Assembly (NCBI RefSeq): GCF_018861905.1
Contig: NZ_JAHLDU010000027.1
Coordinates: forward strand, 1-48,079
Length of the DNA stretch: 48,079 nucleotides
Source of the DNA: Clostridium sp. DSM 17811
GTDB lineage: Bacteria > Bacillota > Clostridia > Clostridiales > Clostridiaceae
Reading direction: 5' to 3'
How positions within the stretch are numbered: the first letter of the stretch is position 1; each line of letters starts with the position of its first letter. Positions 1 through 9,114 of this stretch are shown in pieces. A model generated the notes under the pieces. It ran no database searches. It saw only the letters and a program-made list of their open reading frames with translations, and was not told the origin of the DNA. Both the position numbers and the translations under genes were made by a program.

Positions 1-342
<342 letters not shown>

Positions 343-380
343 TTATATAAATCCTCCTTTATATCTAATATTGCGTTGTT

Positions 381-447
381 TATATCAACACATTGTTTCT
401 TATATCAACATTAGTAGTATTGTACAACCTTTTTGTAAACTATGCAA
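381..447 (-). promoter_or_regulatory. Promoter and candidate operator of nifJ
   Basis: On the minus strand a -35 TTGCAT (447-442), a 17-base spacer and a -10 TACAAT (424-419) form a good sigma-A promoter upstream of nifJ. In the leader downstream of the -10, the 10-mer TATATCAACA (plus strand) occurs twice, at 381-390 and 401-410. Each is preceded by a TTGTTT-type half, giving two imperfect palindromes. This spacing suggests a repressor site, but the regulator is not identifiable from sequence. Confidence 0.55.
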
Positions 448-578
448 TACATTTATTATTAATAATTTGAGCACATTTAAGGTATTATTTAAAATATGTT
501 ACAATTATTAACAAATATATCAAAGTTAATCCATTATCAAATTAAATGGATATTATCATTTTGCTTATAAATAAAAAT

Positions 579-620
579 AAAGAGACTGTTGAAATATTAA
601 AATATTTCAACAGTCTCTTT
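579..620 (-). terminator. Terminator after the IclR gene
   Basis: A perfect 20-bp inverted repeat (579-598 and 601-620, AAAGAGACTGTTG core) with a 2-base loop lies 17 bp past the stop of the IclR gene. The A/T-rich ends make it usable as a bidirectional intrinsic terminator. It insulates nifJ. Confidence 0.85.
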
Positions 621-636
621 ATTAATTAGCTTATTA

Positions 637-1398
637 TTAATTGTTGCTACCTATTTGAGTGGAGATTGTTTTTGCAGCAGAAATAATTTCGTATATTAAA
701 TCATCTTCATTCTCACTTATTCTGGATACAGGACCTGATATGCTAATAGCACCAACTACTTTTCCTGTAAAATCTTTTATTGGTGCAGCTAAGCATACCA
801 TTCCATCTAAAAATTCTTGATTATCCTTTGCGTATCCTTGTTTATTGCAAATTAAAAGTTCCTTTTTCAATTCAATTTTGTCTGATATAGTATATTGGGT
901 TCGTTTTTCAAAATTAATTTTTTCTATTTGTGATTCCATTACTTCATCAGGTAAAAATGACATAAGTACCTTTCCTATTCCAGTGCAATATGCAGGAGCA
1001 ACATATCCTGCAGGTATACCAACAGAATTAATAGGAAGGTGCATAAGCACAAATATTACCTTGGCATTATTTTGATAAATTCCTACATGCACTTCTAAAG
1101 ACCATTTTTCAACTAAAGAATCTGCAATTTGGTTTGCATATGGTGTAAATGGTAATTTAAACCTGTACAACGTTCCCAGTTCAAATAATTTAACACCAAT
1201 AGTATATTTATTTGTTAACTGATCACGTTCAATAAATTCATGTTCCATAAGTGTATTAATTAACCCATAAGCAGTGGTTCTATTTATATCTAATAACACA
1301 CTTATTTCAATAGCACTTAAAGGAGTAGACGTCTTAGCCAAAATCTCTATTAGCTCTAAAGCTCTATCAACTGACTGAATAAGTCTCTTTTTTTCCAT
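637..1398 (-). CDS. IclR-family transcriptional regulator
   Basis: A 253-residue, full-length IclR-type regulator. Residues ~5-65 form the N-terminal winged helix-turn-helix (SVDRALELIEIL, then LSAIEISVLLDINRTTAYGLINTL). The C-terminal effector-binding domain runs from ~80 to 250 and contains the typical YCTGIGKVLMSFLP and GMVCLAAPIKDFTGKVVGAISISGP segments. The start ATG at 1398 has a GGAGGA ribosome binding site 9 bases upstream. It is divergent from the nitroreductase gene and upstream of nifJ in the same direction, so either could be its target. The effector is unknown. Confidence 0.93.
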   Translation of the reverse strand: MEKKRLIQSVDRALELIEILAKTSTPLSAIEISVLLDINRTTAYGLINTLMEHEFIERDQLTNKYTIGVKLFELGTLYRFKLPFTPYANQIADSLVEKWSLEVHVGIYQNNAKVIFVLMHLPINSVGIPAGYVAPAYCTGIGKVLMSFLPDEVMESQIEKINFEKRTQYTISDKIELKKELLICNKQGYAKDNQEFLDGMVCLAAPIKDFTGKVVGAISISGPVSRISENEDDLIYEIISAAKTISTQIGSNN

Positions 1399-1546
1399 AA
1401 GCTATTTTTCCTCCGTATTTTATAAAATTTTTACAATATTCTAATAGAATTCTATCACCAATAAAATATTTAGACAATACTTTATTAAGAAAATCACCAT
1501 AATCCATTGCATAAATGATTAATATATTGTAAAATACTGATAATGA

Positions 1547-1564
1547 GTTGTTGCAATACACAAC
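1547..1564. promoter_or_regulatory. Palindrome in the IclR/nitroreductase divergent region
   Basis: GTTGT (1547-1551), an 8-base spacer and ACAAC (1560-1564) form a small palindrome between the divergent IclR and nitroreductase genes. Its position suits an operator for the IclR protein; the sequence alone cannot prove this. Confidence 0.3.
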
Positions 1565-1640
1565 ATACTACTTGATAAAGGAGGCCAAATAATTTTCAGG
1601 AGATATAAATTTATTTAATTGTTTAAATAGGGGGTATAAA

Positions 1641-2210
1641 ATGTTTAAAGATTTAGTTTTAAAAAATAGATCTTATAGAAGATTCTATCAGCATGAAACA
1701 GTAGACTTATGTACTATAAAAGAATTAATTGACCTTGCTAGACTCTCAGCTTCAGCCGGTAATCTTCAACCATTGAAATATATTATATCTAATGAGTCCA
1801 GTAAAAATGAAATTATATTTAAAACCCTGGGATGGGCTGGGTATTTAAAAGATTGGGATGGCCCTAGCGAAGGCGAAAAACCAAGTGCGTATATAGTTGT
1901 ACTTAACGATTTATCTCTTAGTAAAAACCCATCTATTGATATTGGTATATCAGCTCAAAGCATATTACTTGGATCTATAGAAAAAAATTTAGGTGGTTGC
2001 TTGCTTGCCAATATAAATAAGAATGAATTAAGAAATGCACTTAACATAGATGCAAACTATGAAATCGTTTTAGTAATAGCTTTAGGAAAACCTAAGGAAC
2101 AAGTTCTTATTGATCAAATAAATTTATCTACTGATGTCAAGTACTGGCGAGATGAAAAAACAGTTCATCATGTACCTAAGAGAGATTTACAAGAAATAAT
2201 TTTAGAATAA
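1641..2210 (+). CDS. Nitroreductase-family flavoprotein
   Basis: A 189-residue protein of the FMN-dependent nitroreductase family. The N-terminal motif NRSYRRFYQHETVD (~9-22) and LIDLARLSASAGNLQPLKY (~31-49) supply the FMN-phosphate-binding Arg/Ser residues. The central part (SIDIGISAQSILLGSIEKNLGGC) is the dimer-core helix, and VLVIALGKPKE is the final strand. It is likely a cytoplasmic NAD(P)H-dependent reductase of quinones, nitro compounds or enones. The substrate is not predictable. The ATG follows a purine-rich AGGGGG site. It is divergent from the IclR regulator, with a terminator-like hairpin about 150 bp downstream. Confidence 0.9.
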   Translation: MFKDLVLKNRSYRRFYQHETVDLCTIKELIDLARLSASAGNLQPLKYIISNESSKNEIIFKTLGWAGYLKDWDGPSEGEKPSAYIVVLNDLSLSKNPSIDIGISAQSILLGSIEKNLGGCLLANINKNELRNALNIDANYEIVLVIALGKPKEQVLIDQINLSTDVKYWRDEKTVHHVPKRDLQEIILE

Positions 2211-3131
2211 GTCATGAAAAAAAATTCAAAATAGTACCTTTAAAAAAATTGCCTCTAATTATTTTTATATTTATTTGGTTTCTGGTGTAACCCTCTTGCA
2301 GAATATGGAAGCATATTTTACTTGCTACTAAAGCCATCACTCTCAATGAATAAGCAAAGTACTGTAGAAATTAATCTACAGTATTTTATATTGTTTTATT
2401 TGAGGGATACTGTATTGCCAAGAAACCTTGGCAATACCTATTAACTTGCTATTGGTGTGCATACCTATAATCTATGCATTAACATTTATATCATCCTCAA
2501 CTGGTCCTACAACACCTTTATCATCAGTATTATTGGCTTTATTACTAATCATATTTATTAAAAGGAAATTCATTATTGAATTCCCTTTTATCTTGTTAAA
2601 AATTAGAACGACAGCTTATGCCTTTTTCTAAAATAGGCCTATCTTCTAGGCGCAATTTAATTTAACAACTTTTTTCATAAAAATCCCTTACCAATCATCT
2701 GAGATAGATAGCAGTTCACAATAATGTGTCCACCTTATTTATTCAGTCAATTCAATGCTACAATCTAATTTGCAACATTGAATTGTAACATTGATCAATT
2801 CATTACATAACTTAATACTTGTTAAATATTTTTATAAAGTTAATTTTCTTCTAAAAAATAGTAAGAAAATCTCCCCTTGTTTTTAGTTTTTACACCTTGC
2901 TCTTCTAACTCTTTCATAAATCTCACAACACTTGACGCAGTGCGTCAACTTTGTCTAATAACAGATAAAATATCTTGTTTTAATAACTAAATTATTCTTT
3001 AACATACTTATCACTTTCATTTTGTCAACTTAAAAGTATACTTATTTTAATTAGTACCATATTAACGTATACCAAACAACAAACTGCAAATACTAACCTT
3101 AAAGTATTAATAAAAAAGGACTGAGGTTACT
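2211..3131. other. Non-coding stretch with terminator and relics
   Basis: No intact gene is visible. A hairpin TACTGTAGA-loop-TCTACAGTA (2360-2383) followed by a T-rich run is a plausible terminator for the nitroreductase. A plus-strand open frame near 2440-2590 encodes a hydrophobic stretch that may be a permease relic; it has no start site and runs into a second hairpin at ~2561-2591. The minus strand at 2840-2980 holds an HTH-gene relic, listed separately. Confidence 0.5.
2840..2980 (-). pseudogene. C-terminal relic of a helix-turn-helix protein with internal TGA
   Basis: Reading the minus strand gives KQDILSVIRQS, an in-frame TGA, then RTASSVVRFMKELEEQG and KTKNKGRFSYYFLEEN before a TAA stop. 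The segment looks like the last helices and beta-wing of a winged-helix or replication-initiator-type domain. No start, ribosome site or upstream portion remains, so it is a fragment. The family assignment is tentative. Confidence 0.35.
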
Positions 3132-4493
3132 ATGGATTATAAACAATGTAGACACTGCAAAGAAACCAAGGAACTACCACAGTTTAATTTAAATAAATCT
3201 TCTAAGGATGGGCATCAAAAGTACTGTAAAGATTGTAATAAATATCTAAATAGAAAAAATAAAGAAAGAAAGGCCTCTAAAGAAGGCAGAGTTATGCTCC
3301 CTTATAAATCCATGAAATATTCAACTGTAAGTGATGAGGAATTACTACAAATTATAAAAGATTTCTTTAATGAATTTAAACGCGCACCAACAACCTGTGA
3401 CTTTGATAATAATGATAGATATCCCCATTTCAAAACATATTATAGGCACTTTGTTTATTATAAACCAGATACTTTAGTGTCTAGTTGGAATGATATCTTG
3501 AGCTTGGCAGGTGTATCTCCTCTTGATTATAGAGACTTCTGGTCTGCATGGCAGTATCTTGTTGAGATATCAGCGTCAATTCTGGAAGGCGACTGTCTCT
3601 TTCAATATTGTGGATTTGGTTTAGACTTTAAACCAGACATTTATATTCCACTTAAGCATAAAGTAATTGATGCGGCTACTTCTAATTACGCATGTAAACA
3701 CAAGGTAAAACAGTATAAAAAAGCTACTGCTAAAGGTGCATCTGTAGAATATTGGTGCTTAAACAAAAATAACAGGCCCGGATTAAACTTACCGAATCTG
3801 AAATATGTTTTTGCTGATGAAATTATTTTGAAGTTATCGGAACTAGGTTATCATAAATTATGTTATGATATCAAGAACCTTCATCTAGTATATAAAGACT
3901 TTAATGACACATATAAGGATCATAAAAAAGACTATATAATTAAAAAGCTAAAGGAATTTTATCTTAAAAATGGTAGAACTCCCTTTACTAGAGACTTTGT
4001 AGGCAACCCAGATTATCCCTCCTCATCAGCTATAACACATTTGTTTGGAACCTTTAATAATGCATTAATTGCATCCGAATTAACTATAAATACTTTTGCT
4101 AATTTACCCTTTGATGAAAAAATAGCTAAGGATGATTTAATGAATCTTATTAATAAGCTTGGAAGGTTGCCTAAATGGAGAGAACTACGTCCCCCTAATA
4201 CTACTTTTACTCAAAAGGTTTATTATAAATATTGGGGTAATATTAAAAATTGTGTTACCGCAATTGGACTTGATTATACTCGCTTGAAAAATTCATCTAT
4301 CGACCTCAGAGTTAACTCAAGACTAGATTCAATAATAGAATTTAAAACATTATACAATCGTATGCCAGCAATTAGTGAGTTTGGCGCTAAGAATGCCCTT
4401 CCTAGCTACCACTGGGTCTGTAATAATTTTGGGACTTATGAAAATTTAATAATACATTTAGAAAATATCATAGATACTTTTCCTAACATTTAA
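3132..4493 (+). CDS. Zinc-ribbon protein with HNH-associated repeats and possible nuclease core
   Basis: A 453-residue protein I cannot assign to a named family as a whole. Residues 6-38 hold a four-Cys zinc ribbon (CRHC ... CKDC), as often precedes HNH-type nucleases. Four helical repeats of ~50 residues follow the pattern 'L...GR.P...DF......Y..F..FG...ALIA' (about 65-125, 265-320, 330-380, 395-445). They resemble the homing-endonuclease-associated repeat (Pfam HNH_repeat type). The central part (~135-230) has FKPDIYIP followed by VIDAATSNYACKHKVKQYKK, compatible with a degenerate PD-(D/E)XK nuclease core. The start has a GAGGT site. It is convergent with the XRE gene, sharing a terminator. 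A sequence-specific DNA-binding or nicking protein linked to the adjacent helicase block is likely but unproven. Confidence 0.7.
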   Translation: MDYKQCRHCKETKELPQFNLNKSSKDGHQKYCKDCNKYLNRKNKERKASKEGRVMLPYKSMKYSTVSDEELLQIIKDFFNEFKRAPTTCDFDNNDRYPHFKTYYRHFVYYKPDTLVSSWNDILSLAGVSPLDYRDFWSAWQYLVEISASILEGDCLFQYCGFGLDFKPDIYIPLKHKVIDAATSNYACKHKVKQYKKATAKGASVEYWCLNKNNRPGLNLPNLKYVFADEIILKLSELGYHKLCYDIKNLHLVYKDFNDTYKDHKKDYIIKKLKEFYLKNGRTPFTRDFVGNPDYPSSSAITHLFGTFNNALIASELTINTFANLPFDEKIAKDDLMNLINKLGRLPKWRELRPPNTTFTQKVYYKYWGNIKNCVTAIGLDYTRLKNSSIDLRVNSRLDSIIEFKTLYNRMPAISEFGAKNALPSYHWVCNNFGTYENLIIHLENIIDTFPNI

Positions 4494-4514
4494 AACCATT
4501 TTCTCCACAATATT

Positions 4515-4566
4515 ATGATAAAATAGTATACTTGTCCACAAATTAGGTGTGTACTATTTTATCATT
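4515..4566. terminator. Bidirectional terminator between convergent genes
   Basis: ATGATAAAATAGTA (from 4515) and its complement TACTATTTTATCAT (ending 4566) make a long stem between two converging genes. Its right arm includes the TGA stop of the XRE gene. A/T runs on both sides let it end transcription in both directions. Confidence 0.75.
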
Positions 4567-4993
4567 CCTTCTCTGTTTCCCTTTTTACTAAACCATAAAT
4601 AATATCAATACCATTTATTAATGTTCGCCTTTGCTTAGCATTTATTTCTATATTATTAAGAAGGATTTTTCCGTCTTCTGCTAAATTCTTTATTAATGTT
4701 GCTATTTTTTCTAGTTCAATAAATTCAGAATCATTAAGCATATTGTACTTTTGACCTAATTCCTTAACAACATGAATATCATTACACAACAAATAATCCA
4801 ATGAAACATTAAAATATTTTACAAAATTCCTAATAGCATTCATCTCTGGTACTCTTTTATTATTCTCATATTGGCTAATAGTAGTTTTCGTGAATGCATA
4901 TCCATATCGCTTATTAAATTCATTAGCAATTTGCTGCTGAGTTAATTTCTTAGACAATCTTATGCTCTTAAATCTTTCTCCAAAAGTATTCAA
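4562..4993 (-). CDS. XRE-family transcriptional regulator
   Basis: A Cro/CI-type helix-turn-helix occupies residues ~3-65: FGERFKSIRLSKKLTQQQIA, then TKTTISQYENNKRVPEMN and FNVSLDYLL. A helical C-terminal tail (~75-143) probably mediates dimerisation. I place the start at TTG 4993, because GGAGGGA lies 6 bases upstream; an in-frame ATG at 5014 has no ribosome site. The gene is divergent from the NUDIX/helicase operon across ~150 bp, so it probably represses that operon and itself. Confidence 0.88.
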   Translation of the reverse strand: MNTFGERFKSIRLSKKLTQQQIANEFNKRYGYAFTKTTISQYENNKRVPEMNAIRNFVKYFNVSLDYLLCNDIHVVKELGQKYNMLNDSEFIELEKIATLIKNLAEDGKILLNNIEINAKQRRTLINGIDIIYGLVKRETEKE

Positions 4994-5147
4994 AATAAAT
5001 CCCTCCACAATCATAGCTTTATTTATAATTATGGCCAGACATTCACTTATTTACTCGATGATATTATATTTAATGCCTGTAATTAAATATATCCCCTCGC
5101 TTTTACACTAACCCATTTTATGCTAAAATTAATTAGAGGTGTTTTAT

Positions 5148-5543
5148 ATGAAAAAACTAATAAAAGTTGTAGCAGCTATTATTGAAAATAAAAATAATGA
5201 GATCTTATGTGCCCTTCGCTCACCAATAATGTCCCTTCCAAACATGTGGGAGTTTCCTGGTGGTAAAGTAGAAAGTGGTGAAACTTTAAAAAAAGCTATT
5301 GAGAGAGAAATAAAAGAAGAACTCCATTGCGATGTTGAATTTATAGATATATTTAATGATAACACTTTTGAATATGATAAATTTATAGTAAATTTAATTA
5401 CTATAAAGTGCCGCATAACATCTGGTACTCCTACTGCAAATGAGCATTCAAAATTGATATGGTTACATAGAGAAAATTTACTTTCACTAAACTGGGCTCC
5501 AGCAGATGTGAATGCGGTAAATCAGCTTTTGAAGGAAGTGTAA
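5148..5543 (+). CDS. NUDIX hydrolase (MutT-like)
   Basis: A 131-residue NUDIX protein. The Nudix box GX5EX7REUXEEXGU is intact as GGKVESGETLKKAIEREIKEELHC (residues ~39-62). The N-terminus KKLIKVVAAIIENKNNEILCALR matches MutT and CTP-pyrophosphohydrolase proteins, which hydrolyse (oxidised) nucleoside triphosphates to monophosphates. The ATG at 5148 follows AGAGGTG; a GTG at 5139 overlaps that site and is unlikely. Only 7 bases separate it from the PLD-helicase gene, so the two form an operon. In a defence setting it might act on nucleotides released or modified during infection; that is inference. Confidence 0.92.
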   Translation: MKKLIKVVAAIIENKNNEILCALRSPIMSLPNMWEFPGGKVESGETLKKAIEREIKEELHCDVEFIDIFNDNTFEYDKFIVNLITIKCRITSGTPTANEHSKLIWLHRENLLSLNWAPADVNAVNQLLKEV

Positions 5544-5550
5544 TGCACGG

Positions 5551-8529
5551 TTGAAAACTTTAACTGAGATAGAGCAAAATAAAGATTTAAAATCTATTAT
5601 AGACTTTAAACCAATTGATGAAGGCAATCATGATCAAATTAATATTGCCCAAGATATTTTAAATGCAAGTGAAACAGGATTAATAAATAGCTTCGTAAAT
5701 TCTAATTTAGCATTGAGACCCAAACTTATTTTAAATGATTATAGTAAAGGCAGTAAAGTATTAAGTGATATTGTTGTAGAACTGATGAACTGCAGCGAAT
5801 TTATGATATCTGTTGCGTTTATTACAAGTAGCGGTATTACCCCACTACTTGAGACCTTTAAATACTTAGAGGCCAATGGAATCACTGGTGAGATATTAAC
5901 CACAGATTATCTTAATTTTAGTGAACCTAAGGCGTTAAAGAAACTTTTAGAGTTTTCTAATATTCACATTAAACTATATTCTAAAAATAACTTTCATACT
6001 AAAGGATATATTTTTAAACATAGTGATCATTATAAGCTTATTATTGGTAGTTCTAATTTGACTCAAGCAGCATTAACTAAAAATAAAGAATGGAATATAA
6101 AACTATCTTCTTTAGAGGAAGGGTCATTAACAAATGAAGTAATAACCGAGTTTAGATCTATGTGGAATGAAGCTGATAATTTAACTTTAGAATGGATCGA
6201 AGCTTATGAAAAGATATATTTAAAACAAAGAGAGTTTGCTCGAAAAAGCAAAGTTCCTAGACTTTCTCAATACACACTAAAGCCAAATAAAATGCAGGTA
6301 TCTGCAATTCAAGCTTTAGACGCATCACGAGACAACGGAGCTAAAAAAGCTTTATTAATTTCAGCTACTGGTACGGGCAAAACTTATTTATCAGCTTTTG
6401 ATATTAGAAATTTCAATCCGACACGGGCGTTATTTATTATACATAGAGAACAAATTGCAAAACAAGCCTTAAATAGCTTTAAAAATGTATTTGGGGATAC
6501 TAAAAGTATGGGTATTCTTTCAGGTAACTCAAAAGATATTGATAAAGATTTTATATTTTCAACTGTACAGACTTTATCGAAAGACGAAGTATTATTAAGC
6601 TTTCCTAAAAATGAATTTGATTATATTGTTATAGATGAAGTTCATAAAGCCGGTGCCATTAGTTATCAAAAAATTGTGGATTATTTTGAGCCAAAATTTT
6701 TATTAGGTATGACAGCTACTCCAGAAAGATCTGATGATTTTGATATTTTTAAAATGTTTGATCATAATGTTGCTTATGAAATTCGTCTGCAACAAGCTTT
6801 AGAAGAAGATTTACTTTGTCCATTCCACTATTTTGGGATTACTGATATATCCATAGACGGTAATGGATTAGATGATACTACAGATTTTAAATATTTAGTA
6901 GATGACCAAAGGGTTAATCATATTATCAATAAAATTAGCTTTTATGGCTATTGTGGTGATCGAGTAAAAGGACTAATATTTTGTAGTGATAAAAAAGAAG
7001 CTAAAGAATTATCGATTAAGTTTAATAAATGTGGCTTAAAAACATTAGCATTAACAGGAGATAATACTCAACTAGAACGTGAAACAGCTATCGAGCGCTT
7101 GGAACAAGATGAACTCACTAATTGTTTGGATTATATCTTTACAGTTGATATTTTTAATGAAGGAATAGACATACCCTCAGTTAATCAAGTTGTTATGTTA
7201 AGGGCTACTAAATCAGCTATAATTTTTATACAACAATTAGGACGTGGTCTTAGAAAACATAATTATAAAGAATTTGTTGTCATCATAGACTTTGTAGGAA
7301 ACTATGATAGCAATTTTTTCATTCCTATAGCACTTTCAGGAGATCGAACCTATAATAAAGATACCATTAGGAAATATGTTATGGAAGGAAATAGAATAAT
7401 TCCTGGTTGCTCTACCGTTAATTTTGATGAAATTTCTAAGAAACGTATTTTTGAATCTATCGATAAAGCCAATTTTAATGATATTAAAATTATTAAAGAG
7501 AGTTACAAAAATTTAAAACAAAAACTAGGTAAAATTCCTAGCTTAAATGATTTTGATTTACATGACTCCATTGATCCTATACGGATTTTTGATAATAACA
7601 GCTTAGGCTCATATCATAAGTTTTTAACAAAGTATGAAAAAGAATATACTGTAGAGCTTGACGCTGTCCAAGAATCTTTTATAGAATTTATTTCTAAAAA
7701 GCTTGCTTCTGGAAAGCGAATCCATGAGTTAGAGATGATTAGATGTGCTATAAATTGTAAAGTTGATTTAATATATAGGCTAAGACATATTTTAAAAGAA
7801 CGATATAATATAGATTTCAAAGATAGTACAGAGACCTCAATAGTAAATGTGCTTACAAATCAGTTTGCTAGTGGTACTGCTAAAGCAACTTATAAAGATT
7901 GTGTTTTTTTAGAAAAAGATGGTTTAGATTATAAAAACTCAGAGGTTTTCATTGAAAATCTAAAAAATGAAGAATTTAAGAATCTAGTTCTAGAACTTAT
8001 AGAGTTTGGTATAGACAGATATAAAAGATTTTATAGTGACCACTATATGAATACAAATTTTCAATTGTACCAAAAGTATACATATGAGGACGTGTGTAAA
8101 TTATTAGAATGGGAAAAATGCGAAGTAGCTCTTAATATTGGCGGTTACAGATTTGATAAGAAGACTAAAACCTATCCCGTATTTATTAATTATAACAAAT
8201 CTCAAGATATTAATGCTTCTATAAATTATGAAGATAGATTTGAGTCCGCATCACAATTAATTGCAATATCTAAATCAGGAAGAACAGAAAAATCTGCAGA
8301 TGTTGTACAAGCATATAATGCTGAAAAAGATGGTGTAGAAATGAGTTTGTTTGTAAGGAAGAACAAGGATGATAAATTATCAAAAGAGTTTTATTATCTT
8401 GGAAAAATTAATGCTGTAGGCACTCTTAACCCAATTATTATGGGAAATACTAATAAGACTGCTGTGGAAATTAGATATCAGTTATATACACCTATAAGAG
8501 AAGATCTCTTTGATTATATTATCTCATAG
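5551..8529 (+). CDS. PLD-nuclease / SF2 helicase / DUF3427 protein
   Basis: A 992-residue multidomain protein. Residues ~65-200 form a phospholipase-D-type nuclease domain (FMISVAFITSSG; HTKGYIF; LIIGSSNLTQAAL, giving one HxK and a GS.N motif). Residues ~245-610 form an SF2 helicase: Walker A ATGTGKT, Walker B DEVH, motif III GMTATPER, motif VI QQLGRGLRKH. The C-terminal third matches the DUF3427-type tail of these helicases and includes a segment KLGKIPSLNDFDL, similar to the repeats of the zinc-ribbon protein at 3132. It probably unwinds or translocates on DNA and cleaves it. The annotated start is TTG 5551; the NUDIX stop overlaps an ATG at 5543 in another frame that reads only three codons. 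Length and motifs look intact. Confidence 0.9.
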   Translation: MKTLTEIEQNKDLKSIIDFKPIDEGNHDQINIAQDILNASETGLINSFVNSNLALRPKLILNDYSKGSKVLSDIVVELMNCSEFMISVAFITSSGITPLLETFKYLEANGITGEILTTDYLNFSEPKALKKLLEFSNIHIKLYSKNNFHTKGYIFKHSDHYKLIIGSSNLTQAALTKNKEWNIKLSSLEEGSLTNEVITEFRSMWNEADNLTLEWIEAYEKIYLKQREFARKSKVPRLSQYTLKPNKMQVSAIQALDASRDNGAKKALLISATGTGKTYLSAFDIRNFNPTRALFIIHREQIAKQALNSFKNVFGDTKSMGILSGNSKDIDKDFIFSTVQTLSKDEVLLSFPKNEFDYIVIDEVHKAGAISYQKIVDYFEPKFLLGMTATPERSDDFDIFKMFDHNVAYEIRLQQALEEDLLCPFHYFGITDISIDGNGLDDTTDFKYLVDDQRVNHIINKISFYGYCGDRVKGLIFCSDKKEAKELSIKFNKCGLKTLALTGDNTQLERETAIERLEQDELTNCLDYIFTVDIFNEGIDIPSVNQVVMLRATKSAIIFIQQLGRGLRKHNYKEFVVIIDFVGNYDSNFFIPIALSGDRTYNKDTIRKYVMEGNRIIPGCSTVNFDEISKKRIFESIDKANFNDIKIIKESYKNLKQKLGKIPSLNDFDLHDSIDPIRIFDNNSLGSYHKFLTKYEKEYTVELDAVQESFIEFISKKLASGKRIHELEMIRCAINCKVDLIYRLRHILKERYNIDFKDSTETSIVNVLTNQFASGTAKATYKDCVFLEKDGLDYKNSEVFIENLKNEEFKNLVLELIEFGIDRYKRFYSDHYMNTNFQLYQKYTYEDVCKLLEWEKCEVALNIGGYRFDKKTKTYPVFINYNKSQDINASINYEDRFESASQLIAISKSGRTEKSADVVQAYNAEKDGVEMSLFVRKNKDDKLSKEFYYLGKINAVGTLNPIIMGNTNKTAVEIRYQLYTPIREDLFDYIIS

Positions 8530-8619
8530 GTTTTTATAGTAGCAGGGGTATTTAATCTTTACATCTGTTCGCCTGTTTTCGAGTTAGGCTATGCACTTTC
8601 CATGTAATGTTAGCTAGTA

Positions 8620-8660
8620 CCATTGAATGCAATCTAATCTTGCCTATTCAATGGTTTTAG
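8620..8660 (+). terminator. Terminator after the helicase operon
   Basis: CCATTGAAT (8620-8628) pairs with ATTCAATGG (8646-8654), followed by TTTT. It lies ~90 bp past the helicase stop. Confidence 0.6.
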
Positions 8661-9114
8661 CCACCTTTCTTTATATCTAATATCATTAAGTATCATATAA
8701 AAACATACAGTTTGTCATCAAAATGTTATCAAATTCTTCCCATTCAATAAGTTTAAGCATAATATTCAGTTTCTAATATGAATTATTCTAATTATATTAA
8801 AGTTTTTACAAATAATTATCTGTTACAACCTATTTTAAATTATTATATATCTAACCGTAACAAATATGACATGAATTATATCCCAACTCCGCACTAAATT
8901 TTAACATATAACTCGATTTATGACATATTTTGCTTTTGTAGCCTTTACCATCTATCTACCGTAAGTTGAAATAAACTTAGTCTATTGGATTGGAATCCAA
9001 TCCTAAAATTGTTGTACTCTATTTGAATTTTTTATGCTCATAAGTATAAAAAACTTTTGTAATAGCTAGCAATAACAATTCATATCATATAATTATTGCT
9101 ATATGCGAAATGCA
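8661..9114. other. Non-coding AT-rich spacer
   Basis: No gene or relic is recognisable. Near the right end, TAGCAATAA and TTATTGCTA (about 9066-9101) form a hairpin just past the stop of the minus-strand TIR gene and probably end that operon. Confidence 0.5.

Noticed and set aside
845-1075. Plus-strand frame inside the IclR gene
   Set aside because: Antisense shadow of a full-length regulator.
1367-1561. 64-codon minus-strand frame upstream of the IclR gene
   Set aside because: It overlaps the IclR start and its ribosome site, with no ribosome site of its own and no family features.
2428-2631. 67-codon hydrophobic frame as a gene
   Set aside because: No ribosome site, it overlaps hairpins and reads into a likely terminator; at most a relic.
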